This document shows, piece after piece, positions 1 through 8,459 of a stretch of DNA of 64,000 nucleotides; position 1 is the first letter of the stretch; each line of letters starts with the position of its first letter. The position numbers and the translations under genes are program-made. Where the stretch lies: assembly GCA_016208165.1 (NCBI GenBank), contig JACQYL010000029.1, positions 1 through 64,000 of the forward strand, in the 5' to 3' direction. The notes below the pieces were generated by a model. That model did not search any database. It was given only the letters and a program-made list of their open reading frames with translations, and was not told the origin of the DNA. Origin of the DNA: Deltaproteobacteria bacterium. GTDB taxonomy: Bacteria; Desulfobacterota; Desulfarculia; JACQYL01.

Positions 1-1026
1 GAGGTCGTCACCGATCAGAAAGTCGAAACCTGGCTTGCCTGCCACCGCAGAACCTTTGAGTGGTTCGGCGGTCTGCCGGCAAAGCTGATCATCGACAATG
101 CCAAGTGCGCCATCACCCGGGCCTGCTTCCGGGATCCGGAAGTCCAACGCTCCTACGGCGAGCTTGCCGAAGGCTACGGCTTTCTGATCTCTCCATGTCC
201 TCCGGCGCAGCCGCAGAAAAAGGGCCGGGTCGAATCCGGGGTCAAGTACATCAAGAAGAACTTTGTCCCCCTCCGGCAGTTCCGCTCTCTTGCCGACGCA
301 AACGAGCAGCTGCGGCGGTGGTTGACTCAAACCGCCGGCAACCGGGTTCACGGCACCACCCATCAAAAACCGCTGACCCTGTTCGCCGAAGCGGAAAAGC
401 CGATGCTCCGGCCGTTGCCGGACGTGCCGATTCAAATCGCGGTCTGGACCCGGGTCAAGCTGCACAACGACTGCCATGTCCGCCATGAAAAGGTCCGCTA
501 CTCGGCGCCGTTTAGACTGGTCGGACAACGGCTTTGGCTCAAGGCCACCGACAACACCGTCAAGCTGTATCGGGACCTGAAGCTGGTGGCGGTTCATCCC
601 CGTCTCACCGAGCCCGGCGCCCGGTCCACCATGGACGACCACTTGCCGCCCGAAGCGCTGGCCTACAAGATGCGCGATCCAGAGTGGTGCCTGAAGCAGG
701 CCGAAGTCGTCGGCCCCGATTGCCACCGGCTTATCCGGCGCCTGTTTGCCGACCGGGTGCTGGACAATCTGCGCGCCGCTCAAGGCGTGGTCGGACTCGT
801 GAAACCTTACGGGGCCGTCCGCCTGGAGGCGGCCTGCAAGCGAGCGCTGTTCTTCGACAATCCGAGATACAGGACGGTGAAAAGCATCCTTCACCAGGGA
901 CTGGACCAGACTCCCGTAAACCAGGTCGACAACGTGATCGATCTTGCCGCCGCCTACACCGGCGCCGGGCGCTTTCTTCGAACCGGAGAAGAGCTGCAGG
1001 TTGCGGCGGAAGGGAGGCTGCCATGA
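1..1026 (+). CDS. istA: IS21-family transposase IstA, C-terminal part
   Basis: DDE-type transposase that cuts and joins IS21 ends together with IstB. The reading frame is open from base 1 and runs 341 residues to TGA at 1024-1026. Visible core motifs are LIIDN, which carries the second acidic residue, and KGRVESGVKYIK, which carries the catalytic Glu with the typical KGxVE context. The helix-turn-helix domain and the first Asp must lie upstream of the window. The remaining C-terminal portion (VKLHNDCHVRHEKVRYSAP and onward) matches the beta-rich C-terminal domain of IstA proteins. No stop or frameshift is seen, so this half appears intact. It overlaps istB by 4 bases, which suggests translational coupling. 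Confidence 0.9.
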   Translation, partial: EVVTDQKVETWLACHRRTFEWFGGLPAKLIIDNAKCAITRACFRDPEVQRSYGELAEGYGFLISPCPPAQPQKKGRVESGVKYIKKNFVPLRQFRSLADANEQLRRWLTQTAGNRVHGTTHQKPLTLFAEAEKPMLRPLPDVPIQIAVWTRVKLHNDCHVRHEKVRYSAPFRLVGQRLWLKATDNTVKLYRDLKLVAVHPRLTEPGARSTMDDHLPPEALAYKMRDPEWCLKQAEVVGPDCHRLIRRLFADRVLDNLRAAQGVVGLVKPYGAVRLEAACKRALFFDNPRYRTVKSILHQGLDQTPVNQVDNVIDLAAAYTGAGRFLRTGEELQVAAEGRLP

Positions 1027-1826
1027 ATCCGATGCCCGAGCTGATCCCGATGCTGAAACAGCTTCGCCTGTCGGGGATCCTGGACTCCATCGAGTCCCGC
1101 AACCGGCAGGCCATTGAAAAGAAGCTTTCCTACATGGACTTTCTGGCCATGATCGTCACCGACGAGATCGAACGAAGGACCCAGAAGAAGCTGGCTTTGG
1201 CCTTTCGCCGAGCCAACTTCCGCAACCAAAAGACCCTGGAGGAGTTCGACTTCACCTTCAATCCGGGGATCAACCGCGGACTGATCGCCGACCTTGCCTC
1301 CTGCCGGTTCATCGAGGAAAAGGTCTGTGTGTTCGTGGTCGGCCCCTGCGGAACCGGCAAAAGCCACATCGCCCAGGCCCTCGGACACTGCGCCATCCGA
1401 GCCGGCTACGATGTGCTGTTTACCACCGTCTCCAAGATGCTCGGCCAGCTCAATGCCGCCCAGGCCATCAACGGCTATGACCGCCACTTCGCCAAGCTGG
1501 CCGGCGTCGATCTTCTGATTATCGACGACTTCGGGCTCAAACCGCTGAAGGCGTCCCAGGACGAAGACTTCCACGAGGTCATCGCCGAACGTTACGAACG
1601 CAAAAGCACCATCGTCACTTCCAACCTGGATATCCCCGAGTGGCCGGACGCGTTCCCCAACCGGATCCTGGGCGCCGCCACCATCGACCGGCTTCGCCAC
1701 GGCGCCTACAAGGTTGTTCTGGAGGGAAAGAGCTTCCGGGCCCCTCGGACGACGACCGGATCATCCAAAACAAACTGTCAAAGAACGGAGAAAATCACAC
1801 CTCGGAAAGGAGGTGAAAAAGACTGA
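1023..1826 (+). CDS. istB: IS21-family helper ATPase IstB
   Basis: AAA+ ATPase of 267 residues that assists IstA by remodelling target DNA. Walker A is GPCGTGKSH at about residues 107-115 and Walker B is LLIIDDF at about 164-170; sensor region STIVTSNLDIPEW follows, then the arginine-finger region RILGAATIDRLRHGAY. The start at 1023 was chosen because its ATG overlaps the IstA stop and the N-terminus MNPMPELIPMLKQLRLSGI is typical of IstB. The gene lacks stops and all ATPase motifs are present. The C-terminal 30 residues are polar and poorly conserved, which is normal for the family. Confidence 0.93.
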   Translation: MNPMPELIPMLKQLRLSGILDSIESRNRQAIEKKLSYMDFLAMIVTDEIERRTQKKLALAFRRANFRNQKTLEEFDFTFNPGINRGLIADLASCRFIEEKVCVFVVGPCGTGKSHIAQALGHCAIRAGYDVLFTTVSKMLGQLNAAQAINGYDRHFAKLAGVDLLIIDDFGLKPLKASQDEDFHEVIAERYERKSTIVTSNLDIPEWPDAFPNRILGAATIDRLRHGAYKVVLEGKSFRAPRTTTGSSKTNCQRTEKITPRKGGEKD

Positions 1827-1879
1827 TTTGAATGGCTGTCCGAGACCCCTTTTTTGACGCTTTTTACTGGCTTCATTAC

Positions 1880-1917
1880 GGCGATCATGGGTGGCTCGAT
1901 TAAGGTGATCATTGACA
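1880..1917 (+). repeat. Probable right terminal repeats of the IS21 element
   Basis: Two related motifs, GGCGATCATG at 1880-1889 and GGTGATCATT at 1904-1913, are followed by GACA ending at 1917. IS21 ends carry several short repeats and finish in a CA dinucleotide, so this is the likely right end. The matching left end is not in the window, so the exact boundary is unproven. Confidence 0.5.
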
Positions 1918-2434
1918 CGGCCTTCCCGCTCCGGGCCACGCGCCTTCTGAAGATGCCATTCAACGCGATTTCCAGCCCTCGAATACGCGCGGGTCGATCG
2001 GGTCAACCGGCCGCACAGGTCCTTAACGTACACCTTGTTTCTGCTTTCCTGTCCCTACCCCATCCCCTTCGCCATCCCTGATTGCATCCTGCACGCCTCA
2101 CAAAGGCTTTGACCGTGGAATACAAAGAGTGTAGGCTATATGTAGCCAAATAGAATGACGAACGTCCGTTTTTTATTTGTGGACTCGTTAAAACACCTCA
2201 ACCGCCCTCGTTCGGGCTCATTCCACACGAAGCAACGCGGTCTTGAACAAAGGTTCACAGGCAGGGCGTGCGGATTTCCCGCGTACCATAGAACCACACT
2301 TGTATATAAGAAACGTCCGGTGCGTGACGGCGCCCCGGCTTCGAGCATGCAAATTCTCCGCGACCAAAGGTAAGTGCACAGCCGGCGGATATGATTTCAC
2401 GTTTTCCATCAACACCCAAAAAAGGAGGATCAGC
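1918..2434. other. Intergenic region between IS21 end and OYE gene
   Basis: About 515 bases without a credible gene. It holds a possible promoter (2109-2137) and, directly before the next gene, a strong ribosome binding site AAAGGAGGA at about 2421-2429. Short open frames here have no convincing start signals or recognisable products. Confidence 0.5.
2109..2137 (+). promoter_or_regulatory. Weak candidate sigma-70-like promoter upstream of the module 1 genes
   Basis: TTGACC at 2109-2114 and TAGGCT at 2132-2137 are separated by 17 bases. The -10 match is only moderate. If used, it would leave a leader of roughly 290 bases before the reductase start at 2435. Confidence 0.3.
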
Positions 2435-4396
2435 ATGGCAAAGATCTTTGAACCGATCCGAGTGGGGAGTATGGAGCTGAAAAACCGGATAGTATCGCTT
2501 CCAACCGTTACGAGCTTCGCGGATCGACAGGGGTACGCCACGCCGCAGTTGATCGACACGTACAGGAAGAGAGCCGAGGGCGGCGCGGGATTGATCATCG
2601 TGGAAGCCACCTACATGCGCCCGGACGGGAACATGTTCTTCGGCATGCAGGGGATTTATTCCGATCGCATGCTTCCGGGCCTCAACGACATCGTAGAGGC
2701 CATTCACGAGATGGGCGGCAAAGCCTGCATTCAGATCGTGCACGGCGGCCGCCAGTCCAATCCCCGCATCACCAAGCTGCCGCTGGTGGCGCCTTCCGCC
2801 CATGCCAATCCTTTTGCGCCCGGCCGCGACGGTGAAGCTCGAGCCATGACCACGGCGGAAGTTCACCAAATGCTCGACCAGTATGTGGAATCGGTGGCCT
2901 TGGCCAAGGAGGCCGGGTTTGACTGCGTCGAACTGCACGGCACCCACGGATTTCTGATCAGCCAGTTCTTGAGTCCGTTCACCAACAAGCGGGACGACGA
3001 ATTCGGCGAGTTGCTGGCGTTTCCCACCGAGTTGACCCGCCGCTGCAAGAAAGCCTGCGGCGCCGATTATCCCATCGTGTTCCGGCTCACCGTGGACGAG
3101 AAGCTCCAGGAAATCGGGATGCAGGAAAAGGGCATCACCCTGGACCTGGCCAAGGAGTTCGTACCCAAGCTCATCGAAGCGGGGGTGGACTGCTTCGACC
3201 TGTCGAACAGCAACTTCGAAACCGTGAACTACAATGTCGAGCCCATCTACTTCACTCCGGCGGGCCGGATCTACTCGGACTTCGCTCCCATCACGAAAAT
3301 TTCGACGGTCCCGGTCATAGGCAGGGGCCGGGTGAACGATCCGCGGCTGGCCATGAAACTCGTCGAAGGCGGCCAGGTGGACCTCATCGGCATGGCGCGC
3401 CAGATCATAGCCGACCCCCTCACTCCCCGGAAGATGCTCGAAGGCCGGTACGAGGACGTGCGGCGATGCATAGCCTGCGACATAGGGTGTTCGCAGCGCC
3501 TGTTCAACCAGGTGCGAATTCGCTGCGCCATCAACTATGACTTCGGCATGGAGTACCGCGAGTATTACGGGGCGCCAAAGGCGCGCAATGCGAAGAACGT
3601 GCTGGTGGTAGGCGCCGGCCCCGGCGGTCTCGAGGCGGCCAAAGTGTGCGCGGAACGGGGGCATAAAGTCACGGTATGGGAGAAATCGGACAAGGTCGGA
3701 GGCATGGTGAAGCTGGCGTCGTCCGCGCCGTCGATACTGACGCGGGACCTCTGGCACATTATTCCCTGGCTCGAAAGGCAATGCAACGCGCTGGGCGTGG
3801 CGTTCGAGTTCAACAAGGAAGCCACGGTCGAGGCCATCGAGGGGGGAGGCTGGGACGCGGTGATCCTTGCCGTGGGCGCTTCCCTCGCCAAAGCGGACAT
3901 TCCGGGCATGAACCACGTGAAGGCCGTGTACCTGGACGACTACTATCTGACAAAGGCCCCGATGGGACCGAAGGTGGTGGTTGTCGGGGGCCAGGAGGGA
4001 GCGGAGGCCGCCTATTCGCTGGCCAAGGAAGGAAAGCAGGTCACTCTGCTCTCGACCACCGGAAATTATGGAGATGCGCCCTATATCTACATCCTCAGGC
4101 AAATCACGCTCCAACAGATGATCGGATCCCTGAAGAACATCACCGTCATGACCAACGTCAAGGTAAAGGAATTCTCGAACGGGAAGCTTCTCATCACCGA
4201 CGGCGAAGGACGGGATCAGGCCCTGGAAGCGGACACGTTTCTCATGGCTTTGGGCAGGACCTCGAACCGAGCCCTGGCGGACACTTTGGCGAGCAAACAG
4301 ACTCCCAACGTGTTCCAGATCGGCGACGTCAAACAACCTCGGCGCATCATGGAAGCGATCCACGAGGCCAATGCCGTAGCCCGGAGCATCAACTGA
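2435..4396 (+). CDS. OYE-family FMN/FAD/[4Fe-4S] enoate or dienoyl-CoA reductase
   Basis: Cytosolic flavoenzyme of 653 residues with the architecture of 2,4-dienoyl-CoA reductase (FadH), 2-enoate reductase and 2-naphthoyl-CoA reductases: N-terminal FMN TIM barrel (1-340), an iron-sulfur motif, and a C-terminal FAD/NAD(P) domain. Barrel signatures include QIVHGGRQ and HGTHGFLISQFLSPFTNKR. Cys345, Cys348, Cys352 and Cys364 form the CxxCxxxCx11C cluster motif of FadH. The nucleotide-binding motif VGAGPGG begins near residue 392. The start at 2435 is preceded by AAAGGAGGA; an upstream in-frame extension has no such site. It leads a run with an epimerase-like VOC protein, a ferredoxin, a CoA ligase and a carboxyltransferase, so a CoA-ester substrate is likely. 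The exact substrate (unsaturated acyl-CoA or an aromatic/alicyclic acyl-CoA) cannot be read from the sequence. Confidence 0.87.
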   Translation: MAKIFEPIRVGSMELKNRIVSLPTVTSFADRQGYATPQLIDTYRKRAEGGAGLIIVEATYMRPDGNMFFGMQGIYSDRMLPGLNDIVEAIHEMGGKACIQIVHGGRQSNPRITKLPLVAPSAHANPFAPGRDGEARAMTTAEVHQMLDQYVESVALAKEAGFDCVELHGTHGFLISQFLSPFTNKRDDEFGELLAFPTELTRRCKKACGADYPIVFRLTVDEKLQEIGMQEKGITLDLAKEFVPKLIEAGVDCFDLSNSNFETVNYNVEPIYFTPAGRIYSDFAPITKISTVPVIGRGRVNDPRLAMKLVEGGQVDLIGMARQIIADPLTPRKMLEGRYEDVRRCIACDIGCSQRLFNQVRIRCAINYDFGMEYREYYGAPKARNAKNVLVVGAGPGGLEAAKVCAERGHKVTVWEKSDKVGGMVKLASSAPSILTRDLWHIIPWLERQCNALGVAFEFNKEATVEAIEGGGWDAVILAVGASLAKADIPGMNHVKAVYLDDYYLTKAPMGPKVVVVGGQEGAEAAYSLAKEGKQVTLLSTTGNYGDAPYIYILRQITLQQMIGSLKNITVMTNVKVKEFSNGKLLITDGEGRDQALEADTFLMALGRTSNRALADTLASKQTPNVFQIGDVKQPRRIMEAIHEANAVARSIN

Positions 4397-4457
4397 GCCG
4401 GAGGATTCACGGTCAAAAAACACATTCGGGGGCTTCGGCCCCCCTCGAGGGCCCTTC

Positions 4458-4856
4458 ATGATACGAAAGGTGCATCACATAGCCATCGCCGTCCGGGACT
4501 TGGCGAAGGCCGAAAAAACGTACCGGGAAACACTCGGTCTCGAGTTCGAACGAGTGATCCGTATGCCCGAATACCATGTCGAGGTCGGGTTCATACGGGT
4601 TGGGGATCTGTGGCTCGAGTTCATCTCTCCCACCGGCGAGGAGACCCGGTTCAGCGCGTTCTTCAAGTATCGAGGGCCGGGGGTGCACCACATCGCCTAC
4701 GAAGTGTCGGACATCCGAGGCTCGATGCGGACCATCCGCTCGCGCGGTGTGTGTTTCGACAGCGAGGAGCCCATGAAGGGGGCGGACGGCCTGGTGTGCT
4801 TCCTCCCTTCCGAGGTGCTCGAGGGAGTGCTCACGGAGCTTGTGGAGGTCTCCTGA
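4458..4856 (+). CDS. VOC-fold protein, methylmalonyl-CoA epimerase-like
   Basis: Vicinal-oxygen-chelate protein of 132 residues. Two beta-alpha-beta-beta-beta modules are visible, opening with VHHIAIAV (metal-ligand His near residue 7) and again with GPGVHHIAYEVSDI, and ending with VLTELVEV, which offers the terminal Glu ligand. This pattern and the length match methylmalonyl-CoA epimerase, which interconverts the 2R and 2S isomers. A carboxyltransferase of the propionyl-CoA carboxylase family three genes downstream fits that role. Other VOC members (glyoxalase, dioxygenase-like) share the fold, so the substrate is inferred. It follows the reductase by 61 bases on the same strand. Confidence 0.75.
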   Translation: MIRKVHHIAIAVRDLAKAEKTYRETLGLEFERVIRMPEYHVEVGFIRVGDLWLEFISPTGEETRFSAFFKYRGPGVHHIAYEVSDIRGSMRTIRSRGVCFDSEEPMKGADGLVCFLPSEVLEGVLTELVEVS

Positions 4857-4933
4857 GACCAAATAATGAGAGTGGCCGTGAGAGAGGGATTCTCCGAACA
4901 CACCGTGGAGATAGCGCCGGCATGGCGGGGTTT

Positions 4934-4951
4934 TTCCGGCGCAAGCCGGAA
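4934..4951. repeat. REP-like small palindrome
   Basis: TTCCGGC-GCAA-GCCGGAA is a perfect 7-bp inverted repeat with a four-base loop, followed by TGA. Palindromes of this kind are common dispersed extragenic elements in proteobacteria. It sits just before the larger hairpin repeat at 4982-5016. Confidence 0.6.
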
Positions 4952-4963
4952 TGACCCCCTTCC

Positions 4964-5016
4964 AAGAGGTTTGGGGAGGGGTTTGGGGAACCCTTTTTTC
5001 AAAAGGGTTCCCCAAA
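4964..5016. repeat. Dispersed hairpin repeat, copy A
   Basis: A G-rich lead-in (GAGGTTTGGGGAGGGGT) runs into a perfect 16-bp inverted repeat, arms 4982-4997 and 5001-5016, with loop TTC. The same lead-in, inverted and slightly diverged, recurs at about 56218-56250 beside another hairpin. It lies between the VOC and ferredoxin genes and could also act as a transcript-stabilising or attenuating structure, but no T tract follows. Confidence 0.6.
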
Positions 5017-5054
5017 AATACGGCAAGGAAATCATCCGTTAGGAGGTCAGCCGA

Positions 5055-5270
5055 ATGGCCATCATTCGCATACAGGTGGAAAGCTGCCTGCGCATCACAT
5101 CCCACTGTTCGCTCTGCATAGACGAATGCCCGATGCAGCTGTTGGACCCCGGGTACTTCGAGGGAACGGCGGAATTCGTCATCGAGGACACCAATTGCAT
5201 CGAGTGCAGGAACTGCGAAGTCACCTGCCCAACCAAAGCCATAGAAGCCGTATCCGCCGAGGAAAGATAG
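5055..5270 (+). CDS. Small two-cluster ferredoxin-like protein
   Basis: 71-residue soluble electron carrier. The C-terminal motif Cys48-x2-Cys51-x2-Cys54-x3-Cys58-Pro is a complete [4Fe-4S] site. The N-terminal set is Cys11-x6-Cys18-x2-Cys21-x3-Cys25-Pro, a variant with a lengthened first gap, so a second cluster is likely but less certain. Start is supported by AGGAGGT eight or so bases before ATG. It is placed between the VOC protein and a CoA ligase, so it probably serves the neighbouring iron-sulfur flavoenzyme at 2435 as donor or acceptor (inference). Confidence 0.82.
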   Translation: MAIIRIQVESCLRITSHCSLCIDECPMQLLDPGYFEGTAEFVIEDTNCIECRNCEVTCPTKAIEAVSAEER

Positions 5271-5304
5271 CGGACATCCATGGCGCGACCGATGGAGGCT
5301 TTTC

Positions 5305-6546
5305 ATGACGTACCATCCTATTTGGAATGTCCCAATGGAAACCATGCCCTGGGATTCGGTGCGGGAGATTCAAGAGGCAAAGCTGAAAAAACAGCTCGCC
5401 TATGTCTGCGGCCATTCCGAATTCTACAGGCGCAAGTTCCGGGAGCACGGGTTCGAACCCGGTGATTTCAAAACCTTGGACGACCTGGATCGGATTCCGT
5501 TCACCGTGAAGCAGGAACTCCGGGATTCTCAGGTGGAAGCCCCGCCCCTGGGAACCCACACGGCCGCGGACCTCGAGAAGGTCATCCGCATTCATTCCAC
5601 CTCGGGCACTACGGGGAGGCCCACCTACATCGGACTTACCAAGAGCGACATCCAGGCATGGATGGAGGTGCATTCCCGTATATACTGGTGCGCCGGATTC
5701 AGGCCCGCGGATCGCGTGCTGTTCGGATACGGACTGAGCATGTTCGTGGGCGGTATCCCTATTATAGAGGCGCTCCAGAACATCGGCTGCACCGTGATTC
5801 CAATAGGCCCGCGGGAAGGCACGGACCGATTCCTCTCCCTTTCCAGGGACCTGGGCGCCAACGCGCTTGTAGGCACGCCCTCCTTTGCCCTGTATCTCAT
5901 CGACCGCGTGCAGGATTCGGTTCACTGCGCTCCCAAAGACCTCGGTTGGAAGAAAATGGCGGTGGGGGGCGAGCCCGGCGGAAGCGTGCCCTCCATCCGA
6001 CACCATCTCGAAGAGGTCTACCATACCGATGTGCGGGACTCGGGATGCGGCGGCGCGGAGATGATCGCCGGCATGTGGGCGGACTGCGAGGAGAAAAGTG
6101 GTATGCACTTCGTGGCCCAGGAGTACTGCCTGCCCGAGTTGGTGGATCCGGATACGCTGAAACCCATTCCGTTCCGGGACGGAGTGGAGGGCGAACTGGT
6201 GTACACGGCTTTGGACCGGGAATGCCTGATCGTGAGCGGCATCAATGTATTTCCTTCCGCCATCAAGGACGTGGTTACGACCCACGTCCCGGATGTGACG
6301 GGTGAGCTTCGCATCGTACTGACGCGGGAACCCGTAGGATCCGCCGTGAATCCGCCCCTCACCATCGAGGTCGAGCACGGCGTGAACCTGGGACCCGAGG
6401 CCCTGCGAAACCTGAAATCCCAGTTGGAACGGGAGATGAGGGACAAGCTGCTGTTCAAGGCGGACATTCAACTGGTGGCTCCGGGCCGGCTCGAGCGCAG
6501 CGTGCACAAGTCCTCGTATGTTCGGCATGCGTACAGGGGGGAGTAG
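5305..6546 (+). CDS. Phenylacetate-CoA ligase-like adenylate-forming protein with an internal deletion
   Basis: 413-residue member of the PaaK family, which activates aromatic acids to CoA thioesters with ATP. The phosphate-binding loop STSGTTGRPT lies near residues 97-106, and the glycine-rich DSGCGGAEMIAG segment and the C-terminal GINVFPS block are present. GGAGG precedes the ATG by 7 bases. Odd feature: between GELVYTALDRE and CLIVSGINVFPS the roughly 39 residues that in PaaK carry RYRTxD, the CxCGR stretch and GRSDDM are missing, in frame. Those residues include the Asp that holds the ATP ribose, so normal ligase activity is doubtful. It may be inactive, divergent, or an artefact of a local deletion. 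Neighbours suggest CoA-ester metabolism. Confidence 0.8.
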   Translation: MTYHPIWNVPMETMPWDSVREIQEAKLKKQLAYVCGHSEFYRRKFREHGFEPGDFKTLDDLDRIPFTVKQELRDSQVEAPPLGTHTAADLEKVIRIHSTSGTTGRPTYIGLTKSDIQAWMEVHSRIYWCAGFRPADRVLFGYGLSMFVGGIPIIEALQNIGCTVIPIGPREGTDRFLSLSRDLGANALVGTPSFALYLIDRVQDSVHCAPKDLGWKKMAVGGEPGGSVPSIRHHLEEVYHTDVRDSGCGGAEMIAGMWADCEEKSGMHFVAQEYCLPELVDPDTLKPIPFRDGVEGELVYTALDRECLIVSGINVFPSAIKDVVTTHVPDVTGELRIVLTREPVGSAVNPPLTIEVEHGVNLGPEALRNLKSQLEREMRDKLLFKADIQLVAPGRLERSVHKSSYVRHAYRGE

Positions 6547-6639
6547 GCCGTAGGGGCGGGCCCCCGTGCCTGCCCGGCACGCGCGGCATACCTATAGAGG
6601 AGAGTGGCCCGCTGGGGCGGGCGGAAAAAGAGTCGTGAC

Positions 6640-8187
6640 ATGCAGGACAAGATCGACGAACTGAGATCGCGCCGGGACCAGGCCCTCAAGGGCGGCGGAG
6701 AAGAAAGGATTCTCGAGCAGATCCAAAAGGGTAAACTGTTTGCCCGCGAGCGCATCCACCGGCTCCTGGACAAGGACACCTTTACCGAACTGTACATGTT
6801 CGCGGAGCACCAGTGCCATGACTTCGGCATGGACCGGAAGCACATCCCCGGCGACGGGGTTGTCACGGGACATGGTCTGATCGGAGGGCGCCGGGTCTTT
6901 GTCTACGCCCATGACGCGACGGTATTCGGTGGGTCCGTCGGAGCCGTGAGCGGCAAGAAAATCGTGGATACCATAGCCTTGTCCCGAGACGTGGGCGCGC
7001 CGCTCATAGGCTTGATCGATTCGGCCGGAGCACGGATCCAGGAAGGCATGGACAATGTACGAGGGTATGCCCGCATCTTTTATGAACACGTTCAGTCCGC
7101 CGGAGTGGTGCCCCAGTTGTCCGCCATCATGGGGAACTGCTCGGGAGGCGCTTCCTACTCCCCTGCCCTCACGGATTTCGTATTCCAGGTGGATCAGACG
7201 AGCCGCATGTTTCTGACGGGTCCCGAGGTAATCCGGCAAGTAACAGGGGAAGTGATTTCTTTCGAGGATCTTGGAGGGGCGCGGATCCATACCCGACGAT
7301 CGGGTGTTTCCCACTTCTTTTGCAAAAACGACACCCAGTGTCTGGAACAGATCCGGACGTTGCTGACCTTCCTGCCTCAAAATAACCGTGAACACCCGCC
7401 CGGGTTGGACACCGGGGATGACCCGAAGAGGCCCGTCCCCGCCATCGAGAAGATCATTCCCACCGACATGAAGAAGAGCTATGACGTGAGGGACGTGATT
7501 CGTAAACTGGCGGATAGGGGGGACTTCCTTGAAGTGCACGAGCTGTTCGCCAGAAACATGGTTATCGGATTCGCGAGGCTGGCCGGGCGGCCCGTGGGCA
7601 TCGTCGCCAATCAACCCAAGGTTCTGGCCGGCGCCATCGACATCGACGCGTCGGACAAGGCCGCCCGATTCATCCGGTTCTGCGATGCCTTCAACTTCCC
7701 CCTGGTGACGTTGGTGGACAATCCCGGCTATCTTCCGGGAACTGCCCAGGAGTATGGCGGCATCATCCGGCACGGGGCCAAAATGCTGTACGCCTACTCC
7801 GAATCCACCGTACCCAAGATATCCCTGGTGCTCCGCAAGGCATACGGGGGCGGCATTTCCGCCATGTGCCCCAAGGAGATGGGAACGGATCAGATGTTCG
7901 TACTGCCCACGGCGGAAATCGCCGTTGTGGGAGCGGAACCCGCGGTGGATATCTTGTTCCGCCGGGAGATCGCCTCGGCCGAGGATCCCGAATCCTTCCG
8001 GAAAACGAAAATCGCGGAGTACAGAAACGCCTTTTGTACGCCGTACCACAGCGCATCGAGGCAGTTGGTGGACGCGGTCATCGAGCCTGCCGAGGCCCGC
8101 GCCGCCATTGTAGGAGCTCTGCTGATGCTCGAGTCCAAATCTACAGCCGCCCGCCCGTGGAAAAAGCACGGGACCATCCCTCTATAG
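6640..8187 (+). CDS. Acyl-CoA carboxylase/decarboxylase carboxyltransferase subunit
   Basis: 515-residue biotin-dependent carboxyltransferase of the propionyl-CoA carboxylase beta / methylmalonyl-CoA decarboxylase alpha type. It moves CO2 between carboxybiotin and an acyl-CoA. The N-terminal family pattern (ALKGGGEERI, KGKLFARERI), the first crotonase half with DSAGARIQEG, and the second half with NQPKVLAGAIDIDASDKAARF and VDNPGYLPG are all present. ATG at 6640 was chosen over GTG at 6604 because the family begins close to it and the GTG has its GGAG only one base away. No biotin carboxylase or carrier is nearby, so partners are encoded elsewhere. Together with the epimerase-like gene it points to propionyl/methylmalonyl-CoA, but glutaconyl-CoA or an aromatic acyl-CoA is possible. 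Confidence 0.88.
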   Translation: MQDKIDELRSRRDQALKGGGEERILEQIQKGKLFARERIHRLLDKDTFTELYMFAEHQCHDFGMDRKHIPGDGVVTGHGLIGGRRVFVYAHDATVFGGSVGAVSGKKIVDTIALSRDVGAPLIGLIDSAGARIQEGMDNVRGYARIFYEHVQSAGVVPQLSAIMGNCSGGASYSPALTDFVFQVDQTSRMFLTGPEVIRQVTGEVISFEDLGGARIHTRRSGVSHFFCKNDTQCLEQIRTLLTFLPQNNREHPPGLDTGDDPKRPVPAIEKIIPTDMKKSYDVRDVIRKLADRGDFLEVHELFARNMVIGFARLAGRPVGIVANQPKVLAGAIDIDASDKAARFIRFCDAFNFPLVTLVDNPGYLPGTAQEYGGIIRHGAKMLYAYSESTVPKISLVLRKAYGGGISAMCPKEMGTDQMFVLPTAEIAVVGAEPAVDILFRREIASAEDPESFRKTKIAEYRNAFCTPYHSASRQLVDAVIEPAEARAAIVGALLMLESKSTAARPWKKHGTIPL

Positions 8188-8284
8188 GGCCCTGGGATGA
8201 CCTCAAGAACTACTTGAACTCTTTTCGGAAAGTATTTGAGTCGAACTCAATTTCTTCAAAACGCCCCTTGAAGCCAAAAATCTT

Positions 8285-8311
8285 TTGACCGCAAAAAAAC
8301 TACGGTATAAT
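8285..8311 (+). promoter_or_regulatory. Candidate sigma-70 promoter for the 8460 lipoprotein
   Basis: TTGACC at 8285-8290 and a perfect TATAAT at 8306-8311, spacer 15 bases (slightly short). It would start transcription near 8318, about 140 bases before the ATG. The rest of 8188-8459 shows nothing recognisable. Confidence 0.5.
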
Positions 8312-8459
8312 GTGTCCAAAGAATGTCAAGTGAGGATTTCCCCCGATTGTGCTCTGAAAGAGCTTGAAAAGCTCTTCAAATCGATGAGCCAAGGGGAGAG
8401 AAGCGGAGTTATGATTACGATGACTTAATAACCGTTCAGAACACTGTGGAGGCGCCGTC

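Larger units (their letters stand above)
1..1917 (+). mobile_element. IS21-family insertion sequence, 5' end outside the window
   Basis: An istA-like transposase fragment and an intact istB-like helper ATPase overlap by four bases (ATGA), the usual IS21 arrangement. A probable right terminus lies about 80 bases past istB, where GATCAT-containing repeats end in ACA. The left end and the N-terminal half of the transposase lie before base 1, so element length and target duplication cannot be judged. Confidence 0.85.

Noticed and set aside
2255-4459. Minus-strand open frame of 734 codons opposite the OYE gene
   Set aside because: It is the antisense shadow of a GC-rich gene; it has no ribosome site and no recognisable motif, while the plus strand has full FadH-type motifs.
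6592-8169. Minus-strand open frame of 525 codons opposite the carboxyltransferase
   Set aside because: Antisense shadow with low-complexity His/Gly/Arg-rich translation; the plus strand carries the real gene.
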